DNA from: Anisodus tanguticus
Lineage: Eukaryota > Streptophyta > Magnoliopsida > Solanales > Solanaceae
Direction of reading: 5' to 3'
Length of the DNA stretch: 64,000 nucleotides
NCBI GenBank assembly: GCA_034509755.1
Contig: CM067550.1
Location: forward strand, 861,001 to 925,000
Shown here: positions 12,329-23,185 of the stretch, in pieces
How the letters are laid out: every line of letters begins with the position of its first letter
Position numbering within the stretch: position 1 is the first letter of the stretch
Notes under the pieces: model-generated
Seen by the model: the letters and a program-made list of their open reading frames with translations, nothing else
Databases searched by the model: none
Told to the model about the DNA's origin: nothing
Made by a program: the position numbers and the translations under genes

Positions 12329-13090
12329 ATGCAATCTCCTGTCTATTATACCAGCAAGGCTTTAACCGAGGCTGAAGCTTGTTACCCTCACCTTGAGAAG
12401 CTGGCTTTGGCCCTGGTAGTTGCGTATCACAAACTAAGGTCATATTTTCAATGTCACCCCATATGTGTGGTCACCACTTTTCCTTTAAGAAATATATTGC
12501 ACAAGTTTGAACTCTCGGGCAGGTTGGCAAGTTGGTCGATTGAAATCTGCGGGTACGATATCACCTATCAACCCCGGACCGCTATTAAGTCTCAGGCATT
12601 AGCCAATTTCGTGGCCAATTATAGTCCTGGCATGATGCCTCGGCCTCATATGGAAACAGTTCGGGAAACCAAAGCGGCATCTGGGGAATGGGTCCTGTAC
12701 ATGGACGGAGCCACAAGCATGAAAGACAATGTGTTGGGGATTGTCCCTGTCGCCCCCTCAGGGGCTACAATCAAGCAAGCCATTAAATATGTTTCTTTGA
12801 CTAACAATGAGGCCGAATATGATGCCGCAATTACAGGTTTGGAATTTTCTCGGGGACTTGGAGCCGAAAGTATCAAATTCAAAAGCAACTCGAAGCTTAT
12901 TGTCAACCAGATATTAGGCAAGTATAAGGCCAAAGACATCCGAATGCAGGAACACTTAAGTAAGGCTGCCACTCTATTGGCTCGATTTCAAAAATGGAAA
13001 GTGTTGCAGATCCCGCGAGAGATGAACTTCGAGGATAATGCCTTGGACAACCTAGGATCGTCATTTGGGAAGACTAAGGGAGAGTCATAG
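12329..13090 (+). pseudogene. RT-linked RNase H plus second archaeal-type RNase H
   Basis: The longest intact frame of the element (253 codons). Residues 1-95 are the end of the RT-connected RNase H (VYYTSKALTEAEACYPHLEKLALALV, ASWSIEICGYDITYQPR read in pieces). Residues 110-245 form a second RNase H of the archaeal type, with LYMDGA and NNEAEYDA carrying its first Asp and the Glu. The third acidic position, normally SDSQL, reads SNSKL; the last, normally ADAL, reads DNAL. Two catalytic acids therefore look lost. The dual arrangement is what identifies the Tat-like group. Confidence 0.85.
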
Positions 13091-14360
13091 CCCATAGTCC
13101 ATCTCCTATGCGCTGTCCTAGACTCTGGCTTACACGAGGTAAACTCTTTCAGCCTTACTTGGGACTGGCGGAATGATATTATCAACTATTTGCAAACAGG
13201 GACTCTCCCGAATATAGCAAGGATGTCCGGGTGTTGAGGACCAAGGCGGCTAGATATTGCCTGCATGAGGGAGAGATGTACAGAAGATACTACCTCGGAC
13301 CACTAGCTAAATGCTTAGGGCCAGCTAAGACTGAGTACATGATGTGGGAGACACACAAAGAAAATTACAGAAATCACGCCGGGTATGATTCATTGGTAAA
13401 AATGATAATGAGGGATGATTATTATTGGATTCGGATGGAGGAAGACGCAAAGGCTTATTTCCGAAAATGCGAGAAATGCCAGCAACATTCCCCGATAATA
13501 CATCAACCTGCTGAACCACTCCATTCGGTAGTGGTTCCATGGACATTCATGAAATAGGGAATGGATATCATGGGCCCGTTTCCGGGAGCTATGGGGATGT
13601 AATATTCATGTTAATCTTAATTGATTATTTCTCAAAATGGGTGGAATCCAAAGCGTACAAAAAGATTCACAAAAGGCAGGTCATAGACTTCATTTGAGAT
13701 CATATCATTTGTCAGTTTGGATTACCGAAAGAGATCACTTGTGACAACGACCGCCAATTTGTGGGAAAGAAGGTCACTGAATTTCTAAAAGGATTGGACA
13801 TCAAGAGGGTCACCTCATTGTCGTATTACTCATGTACAAAGGGACAAACAGAGTCAACCAATAAAACTATCATCCAAAGAATCAAGAAGTGGTTGGAAAG
13901 ATCGAAAGACAAGTGGTCAGAAGAACTGCCAGGGGTGTTGTTGGCTTACAGAACCACGACCAAGACAAGCATGGGGGAAACTCCTTTCTCTCTAGCATAT
14001 AGAGTTGAGGCCCTAATACTCATAGAAGTGAGAGAACCCAATTTCTGCTCTACCCAAACTGCCGAGGAATCCAACAAATAAGTTGTGGCAGTAGGGCTAG
14101 AATTATTAGAGAAACACAGAGAGCTGGATCTTATATGTTTAACAGCACAAAAATAGAGAGTAGAAAGGTACTTCAATAGAAAGACGAAAAGTCACTCTTG
14201 CAATAAGGGACCTGAACGCGGGTAAGCTACATGCAAATTGGGAAAGACCATACCAAATCACCGAACTCATAAGGAAATGAGTGTACCGGCTCGAGGATGA
14301 GTTCAGAAAAGAACTAAAGAATGGTTGGAACGTCAGCCACCTGAAGAGTATCTACCTTTG
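13091..14360 (+). pseudogene. integrase of the Ty3 element, frame-broken
   Basis: The zinc-binding HHCC domain is legible at 13231-13555 (THKENYRNHAG, then CEKCQQH). The catalytic core follows in other frames: first Asp in GMDIMGPFP (about 13559), second in CDNDRQFVG (about 13740), and Glu in GQTESTNK (about 13845-13868). A conserved C-terminal stretch ..LPGVLLAYRTTTKTSMGETPF lies at about 13926-13990. All three core acids are still visible, but stops at 13555, within 13600-13700 and at 14079 prevent a single product. Confidence 0.8.
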
Positions 14361-15609
14361 AAAGAAGGCAGCTATGTTTTGTATTAAAAAAATATTCATT
14401 TTCAGTTAATTATCTTTTCCTTAAAAGGGATTGCTCACAAAATCGGGAAACCCCTCCCCCCCAAAGGGACAAACACGCATTGTATTCTTTTTCTTGGCCG
14501 AGGTTTTGTCCTGATCAGGTTTTCCTAGCAAGGTTTTTAACGAGGCAACAACCCAAAAAGTACTTCAAGCTTAGCGTGTAACATCCTGAAACTCGATTCC
14601 TGAGGACCTCACACTCGAGTCCCGAGGGGAGAAAGTGGAGCAACATAATCATGAGAAGACATCTTCCAAGACGTATTCTCTTAAACTGGACTGCTGGCAG
14701 TCACTGAACTTGCGCAGTCGCTTTCTTTTGTAAAATTTGTAAATACCCCGAAAAGGGATCATGTACTTACAGGATGAGTCATCCCCTATAACTTTGAAAA
14801 ATAAAAAAGCCTTAGTTGACCTTTCGGACTAAGTTGTGCAATGAAAGGCATCCGGGGCAAAACTTCCTCGAAAGCCATACCCGCAAAATTTCTTCAAATA
14901 ACATGACACGACCATATGTGCATCCGTGCGTGCAGGTTTTTTTTAAACCTTTTAAGCCTTTACATGAGGTTGAGACGTCTTCCCCACAAGCACAAAAAAA
15001 TGGAGTATCTTCATTCATTTCTAAATTGAATGTCTTAAATCCCAATTTCGCGTTATAATTCCTGGATGTGACATTCCCGGATTGGGTCAAATTAAGACAA
15101 CCTCAAACACAAACACAAAAATCCCATAAGCGTGCACTGGTTGTCAAACCTTGGATTAAATAATAATCACTCGAATAGTAGCATAGTTCCGATAGACGGA
15201 CGCATCGGTCATGCCTCGACGGTCAAGTGCAAATTAAAAAAGGCAACACGTCATTATATGATCGCAATTGTTGCAAAAACAAAGCGCATGTCAAAGCGTA
15301 AAGAAAGGTAAGCAAATAATTGTCATGTATACTAGAAAAGCGCTAAACGCTCGCAACAAGACATTAAGAGGGGAAACAGACCCCGAAGATCCAACAAACC
15401 AAAGCACGAAGGATCAATTCTAAAAAAATAGCAAAGGGCACAAGGGCCCGGTAATATTCCTCAAATGGCACACATGCCAAAACAACTACAAAAAAACAAA
15501 ATATTCTTCATAGGGCACGCAGGCCTGCCTAAAAACTTTGTCATTAAAAAGGGCACGCAGGCCCCCATAAATTCACAAAAACTGAAAAAACTGGCACCAA
15601 CCACCGGCA
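14361..15609. other. 3' untranslated part of the Ty3 element
   Basis: Between integrase and the antisense frame I see no coding sequence. It contains A-rich tracts and the repeated phrase GGGCACGCAGGC (15513 and 15552). Confidence 0.6.
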
Positions 15610-16572
15610 TTACTGTTGATCATCGCCGCAGGAACAAATCCCTAGACCCATGATCAGAGGCTCAAGAAATACAAATCTAAGTCGTGGAGGGACACCCTCG
15701 CCATCATAAGAGCCGACAGAAGCATCAGAGAAGGGGGATGTTTCTCCAAGTAAGTCATCCAAATCAGCCTTAGCCTCCCCCAAGTCCACCTCTGTTTCAA
15801 CAAGGGTCGAGGAGACGTCAAACACTCTTATCTCCACCCCTTTCAGAATGTCGAACCAGGTATGAAGGACAGGATGGTCCAAGAGAAAGGTATGCCTCTA
15901 CTGGTCGGCCTCTCGGTGAAGCGTTAGCCACTGGTTTTGGGTTCGAAGCCAGGCGTGAGAAGTCTCAAGAGCTTACATCCTCGCCTGAGCGGTGTCGCGA
16001 TCAAGCCTATCCCAGACCAACCTCTCCCCCATTAACCGACGAGACAGGGTCATGATCCAAAAGATTTTCTCCCTAGATGTCAGCGCTTGCTTAGCCTCCT
16101 CACATCTACCCTCTAGGGTAGTCCTCAATTCCAGAAGATCTCTATGCTTGTCCCAAAGCTAGGAAACCTCTTCCCGGAGATCTCGGTGGATCGGGAGGCC
16201 AAAACTGATGGTAAATGGTTAGGTGTAAACAAGAGACATCCCTGGGATGTACTGACCAATGCTAGTATTGAATGAAGGAGGAAAAATATCTATATCCAAG
16301 CCCCATCTGCAATCAATACAGACTTGAGGGATAACAGAATCATCAATCAATGAGATAATGTCCTCCACAAACTCGAGGCGGAGGTTTGTACGGATGTCCC
16401 TTTCAAAGTTGAAATTTAGGGGGATGATTTCAGAGGCCAAAGAGCCCAGGTCGATGTCTTGGGTAATACCAGAGGTCGAAGGTCGTTGATGGGTGACGTT
16501 GAGTTCTACCCTCATTCTGGAGAGGGTGAGACCATCAGAAGTGCTGGAGGAAGACGAAGAAGAAGTATACAT
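15610..16572 (-). pseudogene. antisense ORF of the Ty3 element, ~320 codons with four stops
   Basis: Opposite to gag-pol, a single reading frame runs from ATG at 16572 to 15610. It is interrupted only by stops at 16221-16219, 16161-16159, 15975-15973 and 15900-15898, with no frameshift. The product would start MYTSSSSSSSTSDG, then have an acidic middle, a charged helical stretch (LELRTTLEGRCEEAKQAL and following) that looks like a coiled coil, and another acidic part. Tat-group elements are known to carry extra antisense ORFs between pol and the 3' LTR, so this is probably a decayed example. Its function is unknown to me; no enzymatic motif is visible. Confidence 0.65.
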
Positions 16573-16664
16573 ATTAAGGTTAGAAATTGAAAGGGCGAAG
16601 AGTTAAAATTGCTAGAAAAGGAAAGATAGAGATGAAAGTGATGAAAAGCAATCGGGGTTGCTAG

Positions 16665-16673
16665 TTTATATAG
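16665..16673 (-). promoter_or_regulatory. TATA box for the antisense ORF
   Basis: CTATATAAA on the minus strand lies about 93 bp before the antisense ATG. A pyrimidine-rich leader separates them, as expected for a plant promoter. Transcription from it is inferred, not shown. Confidence 0.5.
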
Positions 16674-16902
16674 CCGAGCAAATAATCATTACTCTTGGAA
16701 CTCGAAGAGGCGTGCCTTGTCAGTAGACGTCAATCGGTGTCTCAGAAGAGGCATCGTTGATTGAGTGGTTGAGTATATTTAATGATTAACTGACGAAGCG
16801 TTTTGTAGTAAAAAGATGTGACATTTTGAGTTCCCACGAAAAGTTTTGAAAAGACCGTGCAGACTCTTCCACTTCTCGGACTCATAAAATGAAGGGTCCG
16901 AA

Positions 16903-16915
16903 AAGTGGAGGACTA
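16903..16915 (+). other. polypurine tract
   Basis: GAAAAGTGGAGGA lies just before the 3' LTR and would prime plus-strand synthesis. Confidence 0.5.
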
Positions 16916-16917
16916 TC

Positions 16918-17470
16918 TGTATTGGGTAGAAAATGCCTCTGAAATCATTGGCTACGCAAGAAGCCTGGTAGTTCTGAAAACCTCAATTGCCCCAATGGAT
17001 CTCTACAGCTGTCTTCCACTCCCAACAACTCCCGTCACATCAGCCTTACTAGATCAGAGTACTGCGGCACGCATGGAAAAAGTGACGTCAAGGTGCTCAC
17101 GTATTCACATATTAGGGGGGCATAATAGTGTGAGTTTTGTTTTATATATACAAGACTTAGAAGAGATGGAAGACACATTGTAGTCTCTCTAAGCCAACAC
17201 TTGTAACAAAAGATATCTCTGAAGCAAATATACTACTCTCAGCTCTAGTTCTCATATTATTCATTATTCATCTTATATCTAGCTTACTCATTTATTTTAT
17301 TTACTGTTCTCTTATCTATTACTCTTTTATCTCGCACATCTGTAGCTTAATTAGTAATTCCAGACTCGTTCAAGAGGGTCTCCGAATCGGATACAACTTA
17401 CTTGTCTTTAAACTCTTGAATACAAATCTTTAACTGTATTTTTTTGTTAGAATCATTTTACCAGAAAATA
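16918..17470 (+). repeat. 3' LTR of the Ty3 element
   Basis: Starts TGTATTGGGTAGAAAATGCC like the 5' LTR and ends ..CCAGAAAATA, followed by TAATC. It shares the TATA region and the tail AATACAAATCT.TAACTGTATTTTT with the 5' LTR. Confidence 0.88.
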
Positions 17471-17982
17471 TAATCAATAGGCTCCACATTTTCAAATTCT
17501 TAAAGAAAAAAACGTTTAAATTATCATTTAACTTATTATGATTTAAACTACCTTCAATTGGAGCTCCATTAGCGATCAAGCGAGAAAAAATAGACAGCCT
17601 TTTTTCTTATGGCAAAGGTAATATTAGATCAAACGTCTAACAGATGGCGAATTTCCCAATTTCCAATATTATATAAACAAAATTTACCGTTACACGAAGA
17701 AAAAAACAGGTAAATTACACTGAGGGCAAGCAAACATAAAGAAAAAAGATAGTAACTCCAAGCATCTATATTATATTATTTACTAAATAGTACTATTAAA
17801 AAGAAGACAACAAAAGATACTCTCATAGAGCATGGCTCTACACCAGAAAAATATATTAAAATAAATACAGTCCCATCCCAAAATAAAAATATTAGTACTC
17901 AGCCCAACCACAGGAAAACAAATACGGAGTATACTATATATATATATATAATATGTAAAAAAAAAAAATCAAGAGAATAACT
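17471..17982. other. intergenic and 3' flank of the b561 gene
   Basis: AT-rich sequence with a TA repeat at about 17935-17950 and an A-tract at 17957-17968. It probably contains the 3' UTR of the minus-strand gene; AATAAA-like signals occur near 17860-17890 on the minus-strand side, but I cannot fix the poly(A) site. Confidence 0.5.
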
Positions 17983-20460
17983 TCAAGAAGTGAGAGGCTG
18001 TTGTCTTCCGTTTTGTCCATCATAAAGCTTGTTATTTGATTTTCCAGGCTTCTTTTTAAGTACAATTGTCCAAGTAATTGCTTCTAAAATAAGAGCAATT
18101 CCTCCGAGAATCGATAGGAAAATAATGTAAGCCAATTTCCATTTGCTTCCTGGCTGCAAAATTTCAAGACCTTTAACCACATTGATGATGCCTAGAACAA
18201 GTACACCATATCCAACTCCATGGTGATACATATTCCAATAAAATCTGTACTTGTGATCCTTCTTTGGCCTCAGAAATAGTGCAAATACCTACAATTTTAA
18301 GTGGATCATTTTCATAATTTTGGAAAAAATATAATTTGGCATCAATCTTGTAAAATACACAATAATCTCAGCATCCAATAGCATGACCTAATGGTCAATA
18401 AAGTGGATGAAAAGTATGGGAGATCAAGAAAGTTGGCAGGCAGAATTACCATGTACCGGTGTTGGTGAAAGGTAGCACATACCAAGGGAAATAGTCGGGA
18501 TATTGCACGGAAGTTGGCCGACCACCACCGTTATAAAAAAGAGTTTAAGCTGTAAATATTGTTAATTTAATTTTTTTTTGCACTATCATGTCATCTTTAT
18601 CTGTTGTACCAGGTAACTCGATTATTTTCGAGATGACGTATATTCACTTTGTCTGCACCCTTAGCTATAAAGATATCCTTTCGGTGACCCGATAGTGTAA
18701 AAAGCTCCTTATAGTGATAGTGTCTATATATAACTTAAACTCTATAAAAAATATTTAAGTTATATACACCGTTATTGTAAAGAGAATTTTAAACTATCAA
18801 TCATCTTTTCCTAATGTAACTATTAAGAACTCGCCTTATTTTTAGGATTACAAATCCACTTTTTAGGGAGCATATGAAGCCTTATCAATAAATACCATTC
18901 GAATGACATGATAATATTGAAATTTCTTTCAATTTGGCGGTGTATATAACCCTAAAAATAAAATTCTTCCTTTAATCCAAATTGACCTTCTAAATTAAAG
19001 AAAGTAAAGATAAAGAAGTTAAAGAATTTGGATTTAGGCAAGTACCTGAAGAGTTGCAAAACAGAATAAGGCAATACCAAAGTCTCTATGAGAAGTGTAC
19101 ACAATTCCTTTGGATTGGCTTCCAAGTTTTAGACCAGTTGCCCAACCAGCAACTCCAATAGTATAAGATGATAACTGACAAGCCACATGAACATAAAACC
19201 ACACTGGATCTACAAATGTTCTTAAATACCTTGCAATCATAATTCCAACTGGAAATAGAATTCCCCAACTCACAACATTCAAAATTCCATGTATCTGTTC
19301 ACCAAAATTTCAAATATATTAAAAAGAAAAATTAAAAAATAACAAATGATATATCAAACAAACAAAATGAAGCACCACCAAAGGTTGTGGTGGTGGTAAA
19401 TACACCTCCATCTCTAATCAGAGGTCTTAGATTTGAGACCTAAGAATGTAGTCATCTTTGGTAGGAAGCGCTTTATTATCAAAATAGGACTTCTTGGTAG
19501 GAATCCAGGTTAGTCGACCGGACTCCAAAACAAATACCAGATACCGGGTGAAAAATCAAGAAAAAAATAAAATATGTATTTGCTCAAGCATGTAGCCCAC
19601 CGGTTAATGAAAGTGGGACAAAAGTCATAGGATATCATAGTTCAAATTCTAGTAAAGACAAAACTCGCGACGTAATTTCTTCTCATTTGTTTAAGCATTT
19701 TGGTGAACAAAATTATTTGATACATGTGCTATGGGAAGTAATAGGGATCCCGCGAAATAATCAAGCTGTGACATAAACTGATTCGGGTACCGCCATTATT
19801 TAAAAAAATGAAAAGGGTGTTTCTTGAAAAACTTACATTTCTATTGTTGAGCATAGAATCCTCAGGACCATTGCTAACACTTTTTTCTTTCATTAAATCA
19901 AGTTTTCCCTTGGAATTCAAATTTTCAGGCCGAAAATCATGAATTCCTGGAAATGTACCATTCAAGACTGAACTTCCAACTTGCCATACCTGATTCAATT
20001 CTCTCATTCCTTTTGGTAAGTTTACACTAGCAAAAATTACCATCATCCCATTACTATACATAGCCTCCATATTTGAAACATGATACGCTAGTTCCCCTGG
20101 CACGATGGACTTATACGAGTTCAACTTGAACGTTTTCCCGACTATGGTGCCATTGGATTGTTTAAACGCGACCAACGCTTGTGTACCAACCATTCCTGTC
20201 CCAATCGGATTGATTCCCCATGCTATCCAGCCATCGGGCTTAGTAGGAGTAGCTACAAAGGCTAAATTTAAAGAAGAATCTTTTGAATTGTAACTCCAAT
20301 GGATGTAACTATTTAAATGTGGCAAGTCATTGCAATGTTCAAACAATTTGTTCTTGGTGAACTTTTGTGATGTGCATGACATTGAATGTGAAAACTGAGG
20401 TTTTACAAGCAAGAACATAAAACATAGGTTTATGACACAACATGATTGATACAATCCCAT
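17983..20460 (-). CDS. DOMON and cytochrome b561 domain-containing protein
   Basis: Three exons on the minus strand: 20460-19837, 19294-19046, 18288-17983, all GT..AG and all in phase 0, giving 392 codons, a usual length for this family. Residues 1-25 look like a signal peptide. Residues 50-180 form a DOMON domain (DGWIAWGINPIGTGMVGTQALVAF). Exons 2 and 3 encode the b561 core with five to six membrane spans and the four expected haem-binding histidines (IHGILN, YVHVACQ, SHRDFG, YHHGVG). In the DOMON part, the Met of TGMVG and the His of PGIHDF match the axial ligands described for AIR12-type domains. The family passes electrons across the plasma membrane, probably from ascorbate; this specific role is inferred. 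No break is visible. Confidence 0.93.
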
Positions 20461-20628
20461 GTCTAATGTTCTTGAAATTCTTAGAATCTCGAAGTTCTTG
20501 AAATTTCAATCCTTTTTTTCTTGGTGTTGGGAATGAGAACTTGTGGTCACCAACTACTACAAGTGGGAGATATAATGTTAGCGGAACAAGTTAAGAAGTA
20601 TAGAAAAAGACATAAAGGCCTTTTGTAG

Positions 20629-20640
20629 CCTTATATAGTA
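20629..20640 (-). promoter_or_regulatory. probable TATA box of the b561 gene
   Basis: TACTATATAAGG on the minus strand, about 170 bp before the start codon. This would leave a 5' UTR of roughly 140 bp. Confidence 0.45.
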
Positions 20641-22439
20641 GCAAATGAACATAGGGAGGCTAAATATTTACTTGCACACGACGTTTACATCAAATCATAT
20701 ATATTATTTATTATGGTTAAGTAAAATGTCAAGGTTAGAATATGTAATACTAATTAACTATAGTTTAGCAATAAAAATGTAAGTTAAAACATATATCATG
20801 TATTAATTGTTTTGGTGTATATAACTAATGGGGGTAAATTTTTACTGTGAGACTTTACCTTATTCATAAGGCAGAGTAGGGTCCTTCGTATAAGGTGACA
20901 TGATTGGATTCTTTTTCCTTCTTGTCTTTTTTCATGCTTTATGAAATTAAAGGGAGTGGCGTGGTCTTGAAAATTTTAGATTATAAATAAGGAATTAGGC
21001 TCATCTAAAATATAATTAAAGTAATATGTTTGTGATTAGTGGAATTAGTAACTGGGAATGTAAAGTAGGTATTACAACGATTGTATGAAATCAATGTAGA
21101 TAAGTTTTAAATTCTTAACGTGTATATACTAACAGTATAAAAGAAATTTTATACTACTGATTAAAAAAGAACATATTATACTACTCCATTCTTAAAATTC
21201 GTCAAATTGACTACTAACGAGAGCATTAAATTTAAGACAAAAGGAGTTTTAATTATTCCTCATTGAACTAGACATGTAGGCTCAAGATAAAGAGAATTCA
21301 TCTTCATTTCCTTTCTTTTATCCTTTCGTTTCTCCCCCCCCCCCCCCTAGTTTCCATAAAAAGGGTAGCAGTTTGCAAATTATGTGACGTATATTAGTAT
21401 TTAATATTATCATTTCTCTTCACCCAATTACTTTATTTTTTCCAATTGTTGACATAATCATAAGATTCCCATGCTATGTAATGTAACATAATGTCTTGTC
21501 TCAAAATTGGACCACAACAAAGGGGTCACCAATCTAATCCTCCTCAATATTCTTCCAAAGAAAATGGAGCTGGAAAAGAAAGAAAATAGTCAACTTGTTT
21601 GTTGTATTTATTTGTTTTCACTAGATGATGGTATCCGTGTTAAGACCTCAACTAATTCAGATTATGTAATGTAAGGCCCATAATTGAAAAACGCTTTCCT
21701 ACCACAAATTTTTCATGCCCCAAGTTCAAAACGAGATATTTAGTCAAGAATAGAAGACTCCTATCCAATCCCAACAGCTTGAATAAGAAATTTTTAAAAT
21801 TTTTAGCGTAACATCTAATTGTTGATTGAATAAAAGCTTTCACTAAAATAGTGTTAAGTACACATGATCACATTGGTAAAATTGCTTATTTTGTTCATAT
21901 TCGATATTTATATCATACAAATAAATATATGACGTGTGTCTTTTACATTTCTATATCTTGGCCATAATTAATTAATGGAAAAAGGGTCATACTATCGGTC
22001 CATATGTCTTTAATGTTATATCATTGGTTTGTATATGAAAGTTGTTCAATATGTGGTTTCTCCATTAGCTCCACCTATTTTAGCTAAAATAACATATCAC
22101 TTCACCAAATCAATCCTTCTTCTTCCATCGCTATCCAAAATCACCAACACTTTCACCATATGTTTCATCAGCATCAACGTAAACCATCTACCTTAAACAT
22201 TATTAAGATATTTCTTGTAACTTAGGGAGACACCGATAATGTCTATCCATAATAAAGTTCCATCATATATTCCTAATTTTGAGTGTATCATGGGATAACA
22301 AATTGTTATATTGAGGTAACACTTTCAAGCCCTGGCAGTCTACTGCATCACGATTTCATGGTACTAATAAATTTTTTTTGACTATTTCATTGATGAAGTT
22401 TATTTCAATTACTTCAATCAAGCTTCACCAGGTACCTCA
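20641..22439. other. intergenic, no gene seen
   Basis: AT-rich DNA with a run of about 15 C at 21332-21347. No frame here has recognisable coding character. Confidence 0.6.
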
Positions 22440-22815
22440 TTAAAATTTGACTATATTGCTAGAACTTGGAATGAAGTGGCAAGTCCAGAACTATACTATC
22501 ATGACAAGGGCTTTTTCATTGTGAAATTTCAGAATAGTCAAGATAGGGATGTAGTTATGTACTCTGGACCATATACTATGAATAGTGTGCCATTGATATG
22601 GAAGCCATGGACTCCACATTTTGATTTTCAACAGGAATACCCTAGTACAATTCCACTTTGGATTAGATTTCCAAAACTTCCTCTGAATTGCTGGGGACTT
22701 GTTACTCTAGGGAAGATTGCTAGTCGACTGGGAGAACCTATGTTTGCTGATGAATGTACCAAGACTAAAGCTAGAGTCTCCTATGCTCGGGTACTGCCTA
22801 CAGAGATTGATATTA

Positions 22816-23185
22816 CAGTTGGTCAGATCTAGTATGGATCGTACATGGACGGTAGTTGGAGTCGGCGGCTCTCCCAGGGTTCCCTCATCTGAGATCTCTG
22901 GGGAAGAGGCCCGTTATTCTGAATTAAAGAATTCAGAATCAATCAAATCTCCCCAAGTAGGATTCGAACCTACGACCAATCGGTTAACAGCCGACCGCTC
23001 TACCACTGAGCTACTGAGGAACAACAGGATATTTTGTTCCACCACATAAAATTATTTGATTCTTCCTACGGGGTGGAGATGATGGGGTCGGTCCATGGAT
23101 TTTCCTTCCTTTTCTTTTGCCGCATTTCGCTCAAAGGGTTTTAGTTAGTGATAGGAATGGAGACAGTTATTCCATCTATTTCAAT
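22816..23185. other. mosaic of plastid DNA fragments (NUPT) inside the LINE
   Basis: Four plastid pieces are joined end to end. 22816 to about 22914 matches what I recall of the trnA-UGC intron in the rrn16-rrn23 spacer (..GGATCGTACATGGACGG). About 22915-23030 is the trnN-GUU region. 23071-23140 is another part of the trnA intron in inverted orientation (CCGCATTTCGCTCAAAGGGTT). 23141-23185 encodes LVSDRNGDSYSIYF, the N-terminal part of plastid accD. 23031-23070 is unassigned. The LINE ORF1 resumes after it. The pieces come from the inverted repeat and the large single-copy region, so they were assembled before or during insertion. Identities are from memory of plastid sequences. Confidence 0.75.
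22949..23020 (-). tRNA. trnN-GUU: plastid-derived trnN-GUU copy within the NUPT
   Basis: A complete 72-nt cloverleaf on the minus strand, beginning TCCTCAGTAGCTCAG and ending CTTGGGGAG, with anticodon GTT at 22988-22986 and an intact T-loop GGTTCGAATCC. No CCA is encoded. It is a plastid tRNA copied into the nucleus, and plastid flanking DNA surrounds it. Because box A and box B are internal it might be transcribed, but there is no evidence that it works. Confidence 0.9.

Larger units (their letters stand above)
8165..17470 (+). mobile_element. degenerate full-length Ty3 LTR retrotransposon (dual-RNase-H, Tat-like)
   Basis: Two LTRs of about 550 bp bound a 9.3-kb element whose coding order is gag, protease, RT, RNase H, second (archaeal-type) RNase H, integrase. 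That order and the extra RNase H point to the Tat branch of plant Ty3 elements. The internal region starts with a TTGGCGCCGTCTGTGG primer-binding site, and a purine tract precedes the 3' LTR. Flanks CAATC (8160-8164) and TAATC (17471-17475) look like a 5-bp target duplication with one change. Many stops, frame changes and deletions, plus visible LTR divergence, show an old, inactive copy. The 2.5 kb between integrase and 3' LTR holds an antisense open frame. Confidence 0.9.

Noticed and set aside
21332..21347. The poly-C run as a regulatory site
   Set aside because: Homopolymer only, with no accompanying structure; it may also be length-variable.
22949..23020. A functional nuclear tRNA-Asn gene
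   Set aside because: The sequence is the plastid trnN-GUU and is surrounded by other plastid pieces, so it is listed as a transferred copy with no claim of function.
23141..23185. Part of the LINE ORF1 protein
   Set aside because: The frame looks continuous with the LINE, but VSDRNGDSYSIYF is plastid accD, so it belongs to the insert.
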